The position numbers were made by a program, and so were the translations under genes. A stretch of DNA of 8,056 bases from an uncultured Lentisphaeria bacterium (GTDB lineage: Bacteria > Verrucomicrobiota > Lentisphaeria > Victivallales > Victivallaceae): contig CALABZ010000424.1 of the NCBI GenBank assembly GCA_937888615.1, positions 1-8,056 of the forward strand. Direction: 5' to 3'. Every line of letters starts with the position of its first letter. The stretch's first letter is position 1. Of this stretch, positions 1 through 6,778 are shown one piece after another. Under the pieces are notes generated by a model. The model was not told the DNA's origin, did no database searches, and saw nothing but the letters and a program-made list of their open reading frames with translations.

Positions 1-401
1 ACGGCTGCGAAGACGGCGTCGTAGGTTTCGCGGGAGGCCTTGTCGGGCGACTCCGGGGTTTCCATTTCGAGCATCCGCATCCGGTATTTTTCATCGGAGG
101 TGACGATGCCGCCGGCGGCGCCGGAGGGCCAGCGGTCTTCATCGTAGAGCCACGCCAGCATGTCCTGTTTTTTGGCTTCGTCGATACAGGCCTTGACGCA
201 ATCGAACCATTCCTTTCCCAGGTATTTTGTATTTAATCCTACGCGCGCATGCATGAAGAATCCACCCAGGCCCATTTCTTTCATGATCTGGATCTGGCGG
301 CGCAGTTCATCAGGTTCAAGTTTGGCATTCCAGGCCCAGAAAGGGGCTCCGCGAAACTCCGCACCGGGAGCGGCCAATGTCGCAAAAAAATCTTTCATCA
401 T
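1..401 (-). CDS. Glycosidase-like protein, N-terminal fragment (cut by window edge)
   Basis: An open frame runs from ATG at 401 leftward off the window with no stop, giving 133 complete codons. The start has an AAGGA Shine-Dalgarno site (411-415, minus) with 9 nt spacing; a second ATG follows directly, but spacing favours the first. The protein starts without a signal peptide. It shows FRGAPFWAWN (residues 16-25), then an ELRRQIQIMKEMGLGGFFMHARVGL helix-strand block (about 32-56), EWFDC (64-68), and the run YDEDRWPSGAAGG (86-98). From memory, this pattern is the N-terminal TIM-barrel start of large bacterial proteins annotated as glycoside hydrolases (distantly GH106/GH2-like), which are abundant in Lentisphaerota and gut Firmicutes. 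These are typically several hundred to about a thousand residues, so most of the gene lies outside. Substrate is unknown. It is divergent from an AraC regulator, which suggests sugar-responsive control. The family call is recognition without a search. Confidence 0.75.
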   Translation of the reverse strand, partial: MMKDFFATLAAPGAEFRGAPFWAWNAKLEPDELRRQIQIMKEMGLGGFFMHARVGLNTKYLGKEWFDCVKACIDEAKKQDMLAWLYDEDRWPSGAAGGIVTSDEKYRMRMLEMETPESPDKASRETYDAVFAA

Positions 402-441
402 TTTAATCAATCCTTTTTGATAATTGACGAATCTTGCTTAT

Positions 442-450
442 ATTATAGCA
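442..450 (-). promoter_or_regulatory. Extended -10 promoter for the glycosidase-like gene
   Basis: On the minus strand, TG-C-TATAAT is a perfect -10 hexamer (447-442) with the extended -10 TGn motif (450-448). No good -35 hexamer sits 16-18 bp upstream, which is usual for extended -10 promoters and for promoters needing an activator. Transcription would start near 435, leaving a leader of about 35 nt before the ATG at 401. The divergent AraC-type gene begins 107 nt away, so an activator bound between the two genes could act here. No matching clear promoter was found for the AraC gene itself. Confidence 0.5.
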
Positions 451-507
451 GAAAGGTTGTTTTTTGCCTTGATTTTCTGAATTAAAAATAGCACTATCTG
501 TTAAAAT

Positions 508-1374
508 ATGAATATGGGTTTGAAAAGCCAGTTGCGCTGGCAGAATCTGGAAATTCACGTGATGGCCGCCCTTCACAGCCGTGAAAAGGAAGGGCGCACC
601 ACTCCCAAGCACATACACAAGGATTTTCTCGAATTGGTGTTTGTCCGTTCCGGGCAGGCGCTTCATGTGGTGGGGGACCGGGAAATGCCGATCGGGGCCG
701 GGAATATCTTCCTGATCCGTGAACAGTGCGAGCACTATTACAAAAACGCCCAGTCGCTGAATATTTATAACATCCTGCTGTTTCGTGGATTCCTGGCTTA
801 TTTCAAGGAAGATTTGCAGCGGCTTTCCAATTACCAGCTTTTATTCAATCTTGAACAGGCCGACCGGAAAAGCGTGCTGATGCTTGAGGATAAATACTTT
901 CCGGAAGCGGTCCGGCTGCTGGAAAATATCATCGCCGAGGAGGTCAGCGAAATGCCCGGCGCCCGGACAACAGTGTTGGGTGATGTGTTGCGGCTGTTTG
1001 TGTTTTTGTTCCGCCATGCCCGTCCGGCTGCCGGCGAGGGGGAGGGGGGCAACAGCCACGCCTGCCGGATCAGTTTGCTGCTGGCGGCGCTGGAACAGCG
1101 TTACCAGGAGGAGTGGAGCCTCGAAAAGATGGCGGCTTTTGTGAAAATGTCGCCGGTTAATTTCCGTCTTGAATTTAAGCGACTGACCGGAGTTCCGCCC
1201 GGGAATTATCTTCTGAAAGCACGATTGGCCAAGGCCTCGCTGATGTTGATGCTGCCGGGCAAAAGCATTGGTGAAGTCGCGCTTGCCTGCGGTTTTCAAG
1301 ACAGTAACTACTTCACCCGTCAATTTCGGGCGGAGTACGGTCAGACGCCGCGCGCGTTCCGCCTCCAGAACTGA
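508..1374 (+). CDS. AraC-family transcriptional regulator with cupin sensor domain
   Basis: This is a 288-residue protein with the standard two-part AraC layout. Residues about 33-90 form a cupin-like sensing domain (HIHKDFLELVFVRSG, then a glycine-rich turn and IFLIREQCEHYY). Residues about 187-288 form the double helix-turn-helix DNA-binding domain: first helix pair SLEKMAAFVKMSPVNFRLEFK (about 204-224), second from SIGEVALACGFQDSNYFTRQF (about 253-273), ending with the family signature EYGQTPRAFR. Length is typical of the family. Such proteins bind a sugar or related ligand in the cupin and activate neighbouring catabolic genes. It is divergent from the glycosidase-like gene, the probable target. 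No convincing Shine-Dalgarno precedes the ATG at 508, nor the in-frame ATG at 514, so the exact start is uncertain. Ligand is unknown. Confidence 0.93.
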   Translation: MNMGLKSQLRWQNLEIHVMAALHSREKEGRTTPKHIHKDFLELVFVRSGQALHVVGDREMPIGAGNIFLIREQCEHYYKNAQSLNIYNILLFRGFLAYFKEDLQRLSNYQLLFNLEQADRKSVLMLEDKYFPEAVRLLENIIAEEVSEMPGARTTVLGDVLRLFVFLFRHARPAAGEGEGGNSHACRISLLLAALEQRYQEEWSLEKMAAFVKMSPVNFRLEFKRLTGVPPGNYLLKARLAKASLMLMLPGKSIGEVALACGFQDSNYFTRQFRAEYGQTPRAFRLQN

Positions 1375-1381
1375 AGTTCTG
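1366..1381. other. Small hairpin over the AraC stop codon
   Basis: CAGAAC-TGAA-GTTCTG is a perfect 6-bp stem with a 4-nt loop that contains the AraC TGA stop. It lies in the short gap between two convergent genes, where a bidirectional terminator would be expected. Neither strand has a following T tract, so it is at best a weak terminator or an mRNA 3'-end stabilising stem. Confidence 0.25.
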
Positions 1382-1390
1382 CACTTACCA

Positions 1391-3004
1391 TTATTTAGCG
1401 GCCGGTTTTTCTTCTTTCGGCTTTTCCGTTTCGGACTCCTTTTCTATCTTAGGCGCTTTGCGGGAATCGAGGATTTTCCGGAAAAACGGGTCACGGTTCA
1501 CCAGATAATCGGGCAGGTTCTTGATATTGTCCTGGTTCTGGTAAGCGATGAATTCTTCGGCGGTGAACGGCACCTCCATATCGACTTCGGTGTGCATTAC
1601 ATCCCCGGCGTTTTCACAGCCGGTCAGGTCGAGCTGGAGCGTCAGGGAAATTACCAGTTGCGAATGCGGCAGCGAAAAGAAAAAGGCGTTCGTCGCCATG
1701 CCCAGCGCCACGGGATTGCGCAGGCCGACCGTGGTGACATGCGGGCTGCGTTCGGCTACGGACAGAAGATTGCCGGTTGATGCGCAAACATCGTGCGTGA
1801 TGATATACACGGGACAGTCTTTGCCCCCCTGGACCTTCGAGTTGATGTTTAAGGTGTATGACGGCATTTCGTTCAACCCCAGATACGGAACAAACAGCGG
1901 AAATCCTTTGGTCAGGATACGTTGTCCGGTCAGCGCCGTCCTGGCCTGGCGCATGAATTCGATGGCGATGGGGGAGGGGGTGGTTATCAACGTGAAGGAT
2001 ACGTCCAGTTTCGGCACGAAGAATTCCAATATCCGCTGCCAGACCAGATCGCTGCCGCCGGTGTTGCCGCGAACGTCGAGAACGACGGCGGCGATGTCGC
2101 GGCTTATGATCCGGTTATGGATTTCCTTGTCATAGAACGGAATATCATCTTCGTTCATGGCGGGGATGCGGATGTAGAGGATTTTTTCATCCTTCAGGTA
2201 GACGACCCGGGGTCCGAGCGCGGCGAAGCTGTTTTCCGGCGTCTTGTTGACGACGCTATCGGCGGAGGCGACGGTGATTCCGATATCCTTGCCGTCGGCT
2301 GATTGAAAGACAAATTTGCGGACCCCGTCCTGCGGCACGGGCATGAACCGGTAGAAGTTTGCGCCGGCTCCGGTATTGAACGTGTCGGCATAGAATATCT
2401 TATGACGGTAATCGAAACTGTCCAGCAGGTCCTGATATCCGGCGATGATTTCGAGCGGTTTGCGTCCATCGACGGCGACCAGTTTCAGCCCTCGGTTGTA
2501 GACGGCGCCGTTGACTGTGAAATCGTATTTGCTGTAATAGGCACCGTCGAAATAAGTCAGGTCGATGGTTTTCGGGGCCAGAACTTGTTTGGCGCGGATC
2601 GACTCATAAATTTCATGGGTTTTTCGAATGGCTTCAGGCGAAACGTTGCTGCCGAGCATTTTACGGACTCTGCTTTTTTCATCAAGTCCGTACAGGCGGG
2701 GATTGACGTGCATGTGCTTCCATTTGCAGGAACGCAGGGTGGTGTCGATGAATCGGGCAAAGTCGGTTTCGGTCATGCCGACGTTGATTTTCTCCCGCGA
2801 CTGGAAGAGGATTTGCGGAACGTCAATGCCGTAAGACTCCTTGACCGGAATTGTCGCCGGGAATACTTCGCCTAAGGTGTGAACCATGAAGTCGTAATCA
2901 TCAAGCATCGACTGTTCGTGGCGTGATGGCTGGGGACCGCTGCAGGAAAACGAAAAAATCATGGCGAATGCCGGTACCGCCATGCGGACGAAATCTTTCA
3001 ACAT
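1391..3004 (-). CDS. S41-family (C-terminal-processing/tricorn-like) peptidase, probable lipoprotein
   Basis: This is a 537-residue exported protein. It starts at ATG 3004, chosen because AGGAG lies 6 nt upstream; an in-frame TTG at 3022 would place that site inside the gene. The N-terminus is hydrophobic and ends in FSFSCSG, with Cys21 a plausible lipidation site although the lipobox is imperfect. A region near 94-103 (KWKHMHVNPR) matches the position of the DGHT-type motif. VVLDVRGNTGG (about 307-317) is the S41 core strand and loop. CAST at 407-410 supplies the likely nucleophile Ser409. Next come TTVG, LPHS, and HTEVDMEVPFT, where other members have PDIEV. No Lys occupies the CTP-type general-base position, so a tricorn/IRBP-like Ser-His arrangement, or loss of activity, is possible. 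The tail (about 519-537) is Lys/Glu/Pro-rich. It probably acts in the periplasm or at the outer membrane. The substrate is unknown, and neighbouring genes give no hint. Confidence 0.82.
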   Translation of the reverse strand: MLKDFVRMAVPAFAMIFSFSCSGPQPSRHEQSMLDDYDFMVHTLGEVFPATIPVKESYGIDVPQILFQSREKINVGMTETDFARFIDTTLRSCKWKHMHVNPRLYGLDEKSRVRKMLGSNVSPEAIRKTHEIYESIRAKQVLAPKTIDLTYFDGAYYSKYDFTVNGAVYNRGLKLVAVDGRKPLEIIAGYQDLLDSFDYRHKIFYADTFNTGAGANFYRFMPVPQDGVRKFVFQSADGKDIGITVASADSVVNKTPENSFAALGPRVVYLKDEKILYIRIPAMNEDDIPFYDKEIHNRIISRDIAAVVLDVRGNTGGSDLVWQRILEFFVPKLDVSFTLITTPSPIAIEFMRQARTALTGQRILTKGFPLFVPYLGLNEMPSYTLNINSKVQGGKDCPVYIITHDVCASTGNLLSVAERSPHVTTVGLRNPVALGMATNAFFFSLPHSQLVISLTLQLDLTGCENAGDVMHTEVDMEVPFTAEEFIAYQNQDNIKNLPDYLVNRDPFFRKILDSRKAPKIEKESETEKPKEEKPAAK

Positions 3005-3010
3005 ACTGGG

Positions 3011-3015
3011 CTCCT
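3011..3015 (-). promoter_or_regulatory. Shine-Dalgarno site that fixes the S41 peptidase start
   Basis: AGGAG on the minus strand sits 6 nt before ATG 3004-3002. The longest frame would begin at a TTG at 3022, but that choice puts this strong site within the coding region and adds a six-residue hydrophilic extension before the signal peptide. The ATG is preferred. Confidence 0.75.
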
Positions 3016-3031
3016 GGTTCAAAAACTGCTT

Positions 3032-3040
3032 CTTATATCA
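3032..3040 (-). promoter_or_regulatory. Candidate extended -10 promoter for the S41 peptidase gene
   Basis: The minus strand reads TG-A-TATAAG, which is an extended -10 with five of six consensus bases (-10 at 3037-3032). The start of transcription would fall near 3025, about 20 nt before the ATG at 3004. No good -35 is present at the right distance; a TTGACT further upstream is too far from this -10. Confidence 0.4.
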
Positions 3041-3098
3041 GGGTAAATATGCCAGCAATGAGGTGAAAGTCAAGCTGTTTATCGTAAAAAAACTTTCC

Positions 3099-3127
3099 TT
3101 GACAAATGGCGGATGCGGTATTATTTT
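3099..3127 (+). promoter_or_regulatory. Sigma70-type promoter for the methyltransferase gene
   Basis: A perfect -35 TTGACA (3099-3104), a 17-bp spacer and TATTTT (3122-3127, four of six consensus bases) lie just before the gene. Transcription would start near 3134, about 17 nt before the ATG at 3151. This also excludes the upstream in-frame ATG at 3106, which lies inside the promoter spacer. Confidence 0.65.
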
Positions 3128-3138
3128 ATGTCAAAAAC

Positions 3139-3144
3139 AAGGAG
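3139..3144 (+). promoter_or_regulatory. Shine-Dalgarno site that fixes the methyltransferase start
   Basis: AAGGAG lies 6 nt before ATG 3151. It selects this start over the in-frame ATG at 3106, which would add 15 residues unlike any family N-terminus. Confidence 0.8.
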
Positions 3145-3150
3145 AGGCGG

Positions 3151-3606
3151 ATGATACAGACGCGCATGACGGTTTTCGGTCCGATTACTGTGACGGAAGA
3201 AAACGGTACTCTGGCCGGGCTTCAGTTCGGCGGCGGCTTTGAGAACGGGGAACATTCGGAGGTTATCGACGAGACGTTTTCCCAGTTGGACGCTTATTTT
3301 GCCGGACGCCTGCGGGAGTTTTACCTGCCGCTGGCCCCGAAAGGAACTCCGTTCATGCTCAGTGTCTGGGCCGAACTCCTGAAAATTCCCTACGGCAAAA
3401 CCTGTTCCTACGGGGGCATCGCCAAAGCCATCGGCAACCCCGGCGCCATGCGCGCCGTCGGCATGGCTAACAACCGCAATCCGATCGCGATCGTCATTCC
3501 CTGTCACCGGGTCATCGGTGCGGACGGCAAACTGGTGGGGTATGGCGCGGGACTACCGATCAAGGAAAGGCTCCTGGAGCTGGAAAAAGTCTATGCCGTT
3601 ATGTGA
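3151..3606 (+). CDS. ogt: Methylated-DNA--[protein]-cysteine S-methyltransferase
   Basis: This 151-residue protein removes alkyl groups from O6-alkylguanine (and O4-alkylthymine) by one-time transfer to its own cysteine. The active-site motif PCHRV places the acceptor at Cys118 with His119 and Arg120. The preceding block YGKTCSYGGIAKAIGNP (81-97), RAVG (101-104, with the arginine-finger residue at 101) and ANNRNP (106-111) forms the winged-helix DNA-binding face. VGYGAGLPIKERLLELE follows, as in the family. The short N-terminal domain (about 1-65) is the degenerate RNase H-like fold; there is no Ada-type N-terminal zinc or AraC domain, so this is the constitutive Ogt-type rather than Ada. The start is ATG 3151. 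It is transcribed alone from its own promoter, divergent from the S41 peptidase, and its 3' end overlaps the convergent amidohydrolase by 8 nt. The gene symbol is by family type; ogt and mgmt-like names are both used. Confidence 0.95.
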   Translation: MIQTRMTVFGPITVTEENGTLAGLQFGGGFENGEHSEVIDETFSQLDAYFAGRLREFYLPLAPKGTPFMLSVWAELLKIPYGKTCSYGGIAKAIGNPGAMRAVGMANNRNPIAIVIPCHRVIGADGKLVGYGAGLPIKERLLELEKVYAVM

Positions 3607-4489
3607 TGATCCTCAGAAAATTTTCCGACATGATCGCGTCGTAGGCTTGTTGTGAGAGCTTGCCCGAACTCAATCCGTCTTTCAGGTAAGGGAGGATGGC
3701 CGGGATCGGTTCGTCCGGGCCGGTGAAGCGGTCGGTGCCGAAACAGATTTTCCGGTGGTATTTCTCCAGGAATTCATATCCTTTGGGATCGCGGCTGAGT
3801 GCGTGATGAGCGCTTCCGGCCGAGATATCGCCATAGATGTTGGGATATTTGTCAAAGAGCTCCCAGAGCTTGCCCTTTTTCGAGTAGGGACCGTTCATGT
3901 AGCCGCTGCGCTGTTCCGGGGACAGATTGCCGTCCAGCTCATTCCAGAAGCACGGGGAATGTCCGAGGAAAATGGTTTTCGGAAACATGGCGGCGACTTT
4001 TTCGGTTCGCGGCAAACCGGGATCGTCGATTGCGCCGTAGCTGGTCGAACCCTGCGGCTTGAAGTGAAAGATGATCGGCATTTGTTCCTCGCCCGCCTCG
4101 AAGAACAGGCGTTGATAGCGGATATCGTCCATTTCGAGGGAGGCGGTCATTTCTCCGATTCCCTTGCAGCCGAGTTCCTTGTAGAGCCGCATCAGCTTGG
4201 CGAGCCCGTTGTCCGTGTAATTGACGATCGAACGGGGGTCGATGTAGCAGAATGCGGTGAAACGGTCCGGGTGTTTCCGTGCCGCTTCGATGCAGTCCTG
4301 GTTGCCGCATACCCCGTAATAATCAAGGCATTCCGGTGAGGCGAGCGGCAACAGTACGGAATGATCGATCCCTTCCATGTCCATGCGCCGCAGCAGAACG
4401 TCGGCCGTGAATGGTTCACGGCCGAGCATGGTACGGCTGAATTCGGGGAAACGGTCATACGTTATATGAGTATGAATATCAACGATCAC
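3599..4489 (-). CDS. Amidohydrolase-superfamily metal-dependent hydrolase (amidohydrolase-2 type)
   Basis: A 296-residue TIM-barrel hydrolase. Metal and catalytic signatures are in the expected order: HTH at His6/His8, the GIGEM block (111-114) at the end of a strand, His142 in IIFHFKP, His177 in FLGHSP, and Asp253 in CFGTDRF. This is the pattern of the amidohydrolase-2 branch (PF04909-like), whose members hydrolyse or decarboxylate small cyclic or carboxylated substrates such as lactones. No signal peptide is present, so it is cytoplasmic. The start is GTG at 4489, inside the end of the aminotransferase gene (11-nt overlap) and 6 nt after a GAGG site (4496-4499, minus), consistent with translational coupling. 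It is the last gene of the ROK operon. Its stop overlaps the end of the convergent methyltransferase by 8 nt, so no separate terminator fits between them. The actual substrate is not deducible; the paired aminotransferase suggests an amino-sugar or cyclitol derivative. Confidence 0.85.
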   Translation of the reverse strand: MIVDIHTHITYDRFPEFSRTMLGREPFTADVLLRRMDMEGIDHSVLLPLASPECLDYYGVCGNQDCIEAARKHPDRFTAFCYIDPRSIVNYTDNGLAKLMRLYKELGCKGIGEMTASLEMDDIRYQRLFFEAGEEQMPIIFHFKPQGSTSYGAIDDPGLPRTEKVAAMFPKTIFLGHSPCFWNELDGNLSPEQRSGYMNGPYSKKGKLWELFDKYPNIYGDISAGSAHHALSRDPKGYEFLEKYHRKICFGTDRFTGPDEPIPAILPYLKDGLSSGKLSQQAYDAIMSENFLRIIT

Positions 4490-5723
4490 GATAAGCCTCG
4501 TCTACTTTTTTGAAGGCCGCTATGATGGCGTCCGCTTCTTTTTCACTCCAGCTTTCATGGATGACCAGATTGAAATGCCTGGTCATGGCCGCCTTGGCGT
4601 TGGGACATTCGAATTCGATGGCGGGATTGCCCTTGTATTCGGGGTTGTTCCACGGAAACTTGTTCGGACGGTCCTGGAACCATTCGAAGGTGAAAGGCAT
4701 GGCTGCGGAGTAATTCGGGTTCAATAGAACGCCTTCGGCCAGCAATGCCGCGCAGTATTCCTCTTTGCCGACGGTGAGTTTGTCGGCGTTGACGCTCAGC
4801 CGCCACCACCAGTAGACGTGTTCCACGCCGGGACGGATTTCGGGAATTTCGATTCCGGCCAGTTCGCCGATGCCGCGATCCTTCAGCATTTGCACGAATT
4901 TTTGTTTGCGGGCGATGATCGAAGGTAGCTTGCGGAGCTGGACCCGACCGATGACGGCCCCCAGTTCATCGAGATTGCAGTTGATGGCGGGGATGGAGTT
5001 TGTGTGGCCGGGCAGGTTGAACGGCTTGCCGCGGTCGGCGGCGCGGCGTTCGCGCCAGTAGTCATCCTCGTTGCCGCAGAAAACGGCTCCGCCCTGGCCG
5101 CCGGTGCAGAAGTGCTTGCCGAACATCAGCGAAAATGCCCCGTAGGTGCCGAAAGAACCGACTTTCCTGCCGTTGACGGCGGCGCCATGCGATTGGGCGC
5201 AGTCTTCGACGACCGGCAGGTTGTATTTGGCGGCGACTTTCATGATACCCTCGATGTCGGCCGGTTCTCCGCCGATGTGCGCCACCACGATGGCGCGGGT
5301 GCGGGGCGTGATGACCGCTTCGACCTGTTCCGGGCCGATGTTATAACTGCCCGGCATGGTGTCGGCGACCATCGGGATGCAGCCGAGCATGACGATCGGC
5401 ATGATGCCGCCGGGATCGGTGACGGCGCTGACTACCACTTCGGAGAATGGCGGCAACTCAAGCGCCCGCAATGCCACATAAACCGCGTTCGTCCCGGAGT
5501 TCACGCCGTCAGCCCAGCCGCCGCCCATGAATGCCGCGAATTCCCGTCCGAAGGCTTCCTCCTGCGGACCGTTGTAACCGAAGGCGTTGCCGCTGCGGAT
5601 GCTTTCGTCAAAAAGCTCCATCACCGCGGTTTTCTCTTCCTCGCCGAATTGTTCACGTCCTTTGAAGGCGAATCCGACAGCCTTGTCGCCGCCGTTGACG
5701 GCCAGTTCCGATAATTTGCTCAT
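4479..5723 (-). CDS. DegT/DnrJ/EryC1/StrS-family PLP-dependent aminotransferase
   Basis: A 414-residue cytoplasmic fold-type I PLP enzyme. Members usually transfer an amino group between Glu or Gln and a keto-sugar or keto-cyclitol. SGTNA (76-80) binds the cofactor phosphate. VVEDCAQSHGA (171-181) supplies Asp174, which pairs with the pyridine nitrogen, and Gln177. FGKHFCTGGQGGAVFC (201-216) holds Lys203, the Schiff-base lysine, in the usual K-x(4)-GGxGG setting. NLDELGAVIGRVQLRKL is the C-terminal dimer helix. All catalytic residues are present and length is normal. The N-terminal LAVNGGDKAV resembles the family's AHBA-synthase/StrS-type start. ATG 5723 overlaps the ROK stop as ATGA, with AGGAG 10 nt upstream, so translation is coupled. 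It lies between the ROK repressor and the amidohydrolase, which argues for a dedicated small-molecule pathway, biosynthetic or catabolic. Exact substrate is unknown. Confidence 0.9.
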   Translation of the reverse strand: MSKLSELAVNGGDKAVGFAFKGREQFGEEEKTAVMELFDESIRSGNAFGYNGPQEEAFGREFAAFMGGGWADGVNSGTNAVYVALRALELPPFSEVVVSAVTDPGGIMPIVMLGCIPMVADTMPGSYNIGPEQVEAVITPRTRAIVVAHIGGEPADIEGIMKVAAKYNLPVVEDCAQSHGAAVNGRKVGSFGTYGAFSLMFGKHFCTGGQGGAVFCGNEDDYWRERRAADRGKPFNLPGHTNSIPAINCNLDELGAVIGRVQLRKLPSIIARKQKFVQMLKDRGIGELAGIEIPEIRPGVEHVYWWWRLSVNADKLTVGKEEYCAALLAEGVLLNPNYSAAMPFTFEWFQDRPNKFPWNNPEYKGNPAIEFECPNAKAAMTRHFNLVIHESWSEKEADAIIAAFKKVDEAYRDR

Positions 5724-6778
5724 TTCGAATAATCTCCTGGGGTTCCTTTGATAAACTGTTTGGTGGAGAGGAATGCGGCCAGCATGGCGGCTCCCGTTTC
5801 CACGTTAAGAGTATGGTCTTGAAATCGAAGAGGCGGCTCGGAAAGTCCGCAGGTGCGGCAGAGCGCTTCCCGATGTTTTTCCGACACATGCATCATGATC
5901 AGTTCCGGGTGGTAGATGGCGGCGATTTCCCGGCAGGCCAGCCCGAGGTATTGACCGACTTCGTCATTCAACTGAGCCGACTCGGTGACGCCGAGTTCGT
6001 GAAGTTTTTCGGCGATGGCTCCCTCGGTCACACAGCTTTCTAGACAGCCGCGCTGTCCGCAATAGCATTTGCGTCCGTTCGGGTTTACCGGCAGGTGCGC
6101 CAGCCAGTCTTCGTGCTCGAACAGATTCGAGGCCGGAAAACCGTTGATGACCAGTCCAAATTCGATCACTTTGCCGGGGTGGATCATCGCCACATTGCGG
6201 CATTGATAATGGACGCTCGCCTGAAACGCCAGCATATTGATGTTGACATCGCGGTAGACCGGTACGCCGAGTTCGCGGTTCAGGAAATCCACCATGCCCG
6301 AATAGAGGTCATAGGACGCCAGCGGCGGCTGAAGCCAGCGCGAAATGGCGATGCCGACGGCGCCGAGGCGGCGTTCCGGATGGGAACGGATCGAATGACG
6401 CACCAGTTCGAGCACCTTTTGAAATACCGTCAGCTTGCTGGACACCCGGTCAAAACAGATTTGGGTGCTGCCCAGTACCTGATTCCGATGGTCGATCATG
6501 CAGAGCCTTACATCGAGCGTGGCGGTGATGACCAACCCAAGATAACAGAGGTTTTCCCGGTTCGGGTAATAAAGGGTTCCGGGGCGTCCTTTGCCGCCGC
6601 CGGGTTCGACTTCGGAACGGAGCAGTCCGGTTCCGACCAGTTCTTCCAGATAGGCCGAGGCGGTGCGGATGTCGAGATCGACCAACTTGGCGGCTTCACA
6701 GCGGCGGATTCCGTCGCTGTTCAGGACCAACCGCTTCAGCTCCATCAATTTTCGTGCTTTTTTTGTTTTTTTATCCAT
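5720..6778 (-). CDS. ROK-family transcriptional repressor (NagC/Mlc/XylR-like)
   Basis: A 352-residue regulator. The N-terminal winged helix (about 10-75) reads LMELKRLVLNSDGIRRCEAA then a recognition helix in LDIRTASAYLEEL, with a GGGKGRPG wing. The rest is a ROK domain. HLPVNPNGRKCYCGQRGCLES carries the ROK zinc site (His228, Cys238, Cys240, Cys245). RDVNINMLA (176-184) retains the Asp of the kinase NDxN motif, but the phosphate-binding DxGGT loop near 80-90 is replaced by LVITATLD, so sugar kinase activity is unlikely. ROK repressors release DNA on binding a sugar or sugar phosphate. It is the first gene of the operon, with a 4-nt ATGA overlap to the aminotransferase, so it probably represses itself and the two enzymes. 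No Shine-Dalgarno precedes ATG 6778; the leader is almost pure A/T and can form a hairpin right against the start codon. Confidence 0.88.
   Translation of the reverse strand: MDKKTKKARKLMELKRLVLNSDGIRRCEAAKLVDLDIRTASAYLEELVGTGLLRSEVEPGGGKGRPGTLYYPNRENLCYLGLVITATLDVRLCMIDHRNQVLGSTQICFDRVSSKLTVFQKVLELVRHSIRSHPERRLGAVGIAISRWLQPPLASYDLYSGMVDFLNRELGVPVYRDVNINMLAFQASVHYQCRNVAMIHPGKVIEFGLVINGFPASNLFEHEDWLAHLPVNPNGRKCYCGQRGCLESCVTEGAIAEKLHELGVTESAQLNDEVGQYLGLACREIAAIYHPELIMMHVSEKHREALCRTCGLSEPPLRFQDHTLNVETGAAMLAAFLSTKQFIKGTPGDYSK

Noticed and set aside
424..446. Plus-strand TTGACG with TATTAT as a promoter for the AraC gene
   Set aside because: The spacer is only 11 bp, too short for sigma70, and the downstream alternative -10 gives 14 bp. 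No convincing promoter for the AraC gene was found.
436..449. Dyad GCT...AGC around the extended -10 of the glycosidase-like gene
   Set aside because: The arms are only 3-4 bp in A/T-rich sequence, too short to support as an operator.
3005..3022. Upstream TTG start for the S41 peptidase
   Set aside because: The ATG at 3004 has AGGAG at ideal distance, and that site would be inside the gene if TTG were used.
3106..3150. Upstream in-frame ATG giving a methyltransferase 15 residues longer
   Set aside because: The ATG lies within the promoter spacer between TTGACA and the -10, and a strong AAGGAG site serves ATG 3151.
3616..3625. GAAAATTTTC palindrome near the convergent gene ends as a possible terminator
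   Set aside because: It is a short A/T-rich palindrome without a loop or GC stem and lies within the amidohydrolase coding sequence.
5004..5714. A 236-codon plus-strand frame opposite the aminotransferase
   Set aside because: It is exactly antisense to a gene with all catalytic motifs, and its Asp/Arg/Val/His-rich composition is typical of a shadow frame in GC-rich DNA. The same applies to the long plus-strand frames opposite the ROK, amidohydrolase and S41 genes.
5720..6778. ROK protein as a sugar kinase
   Set aside because: It has an N-terminal winged helix and lacks the DxGGT phosphate-binding loop, so it fits the repressor branch.
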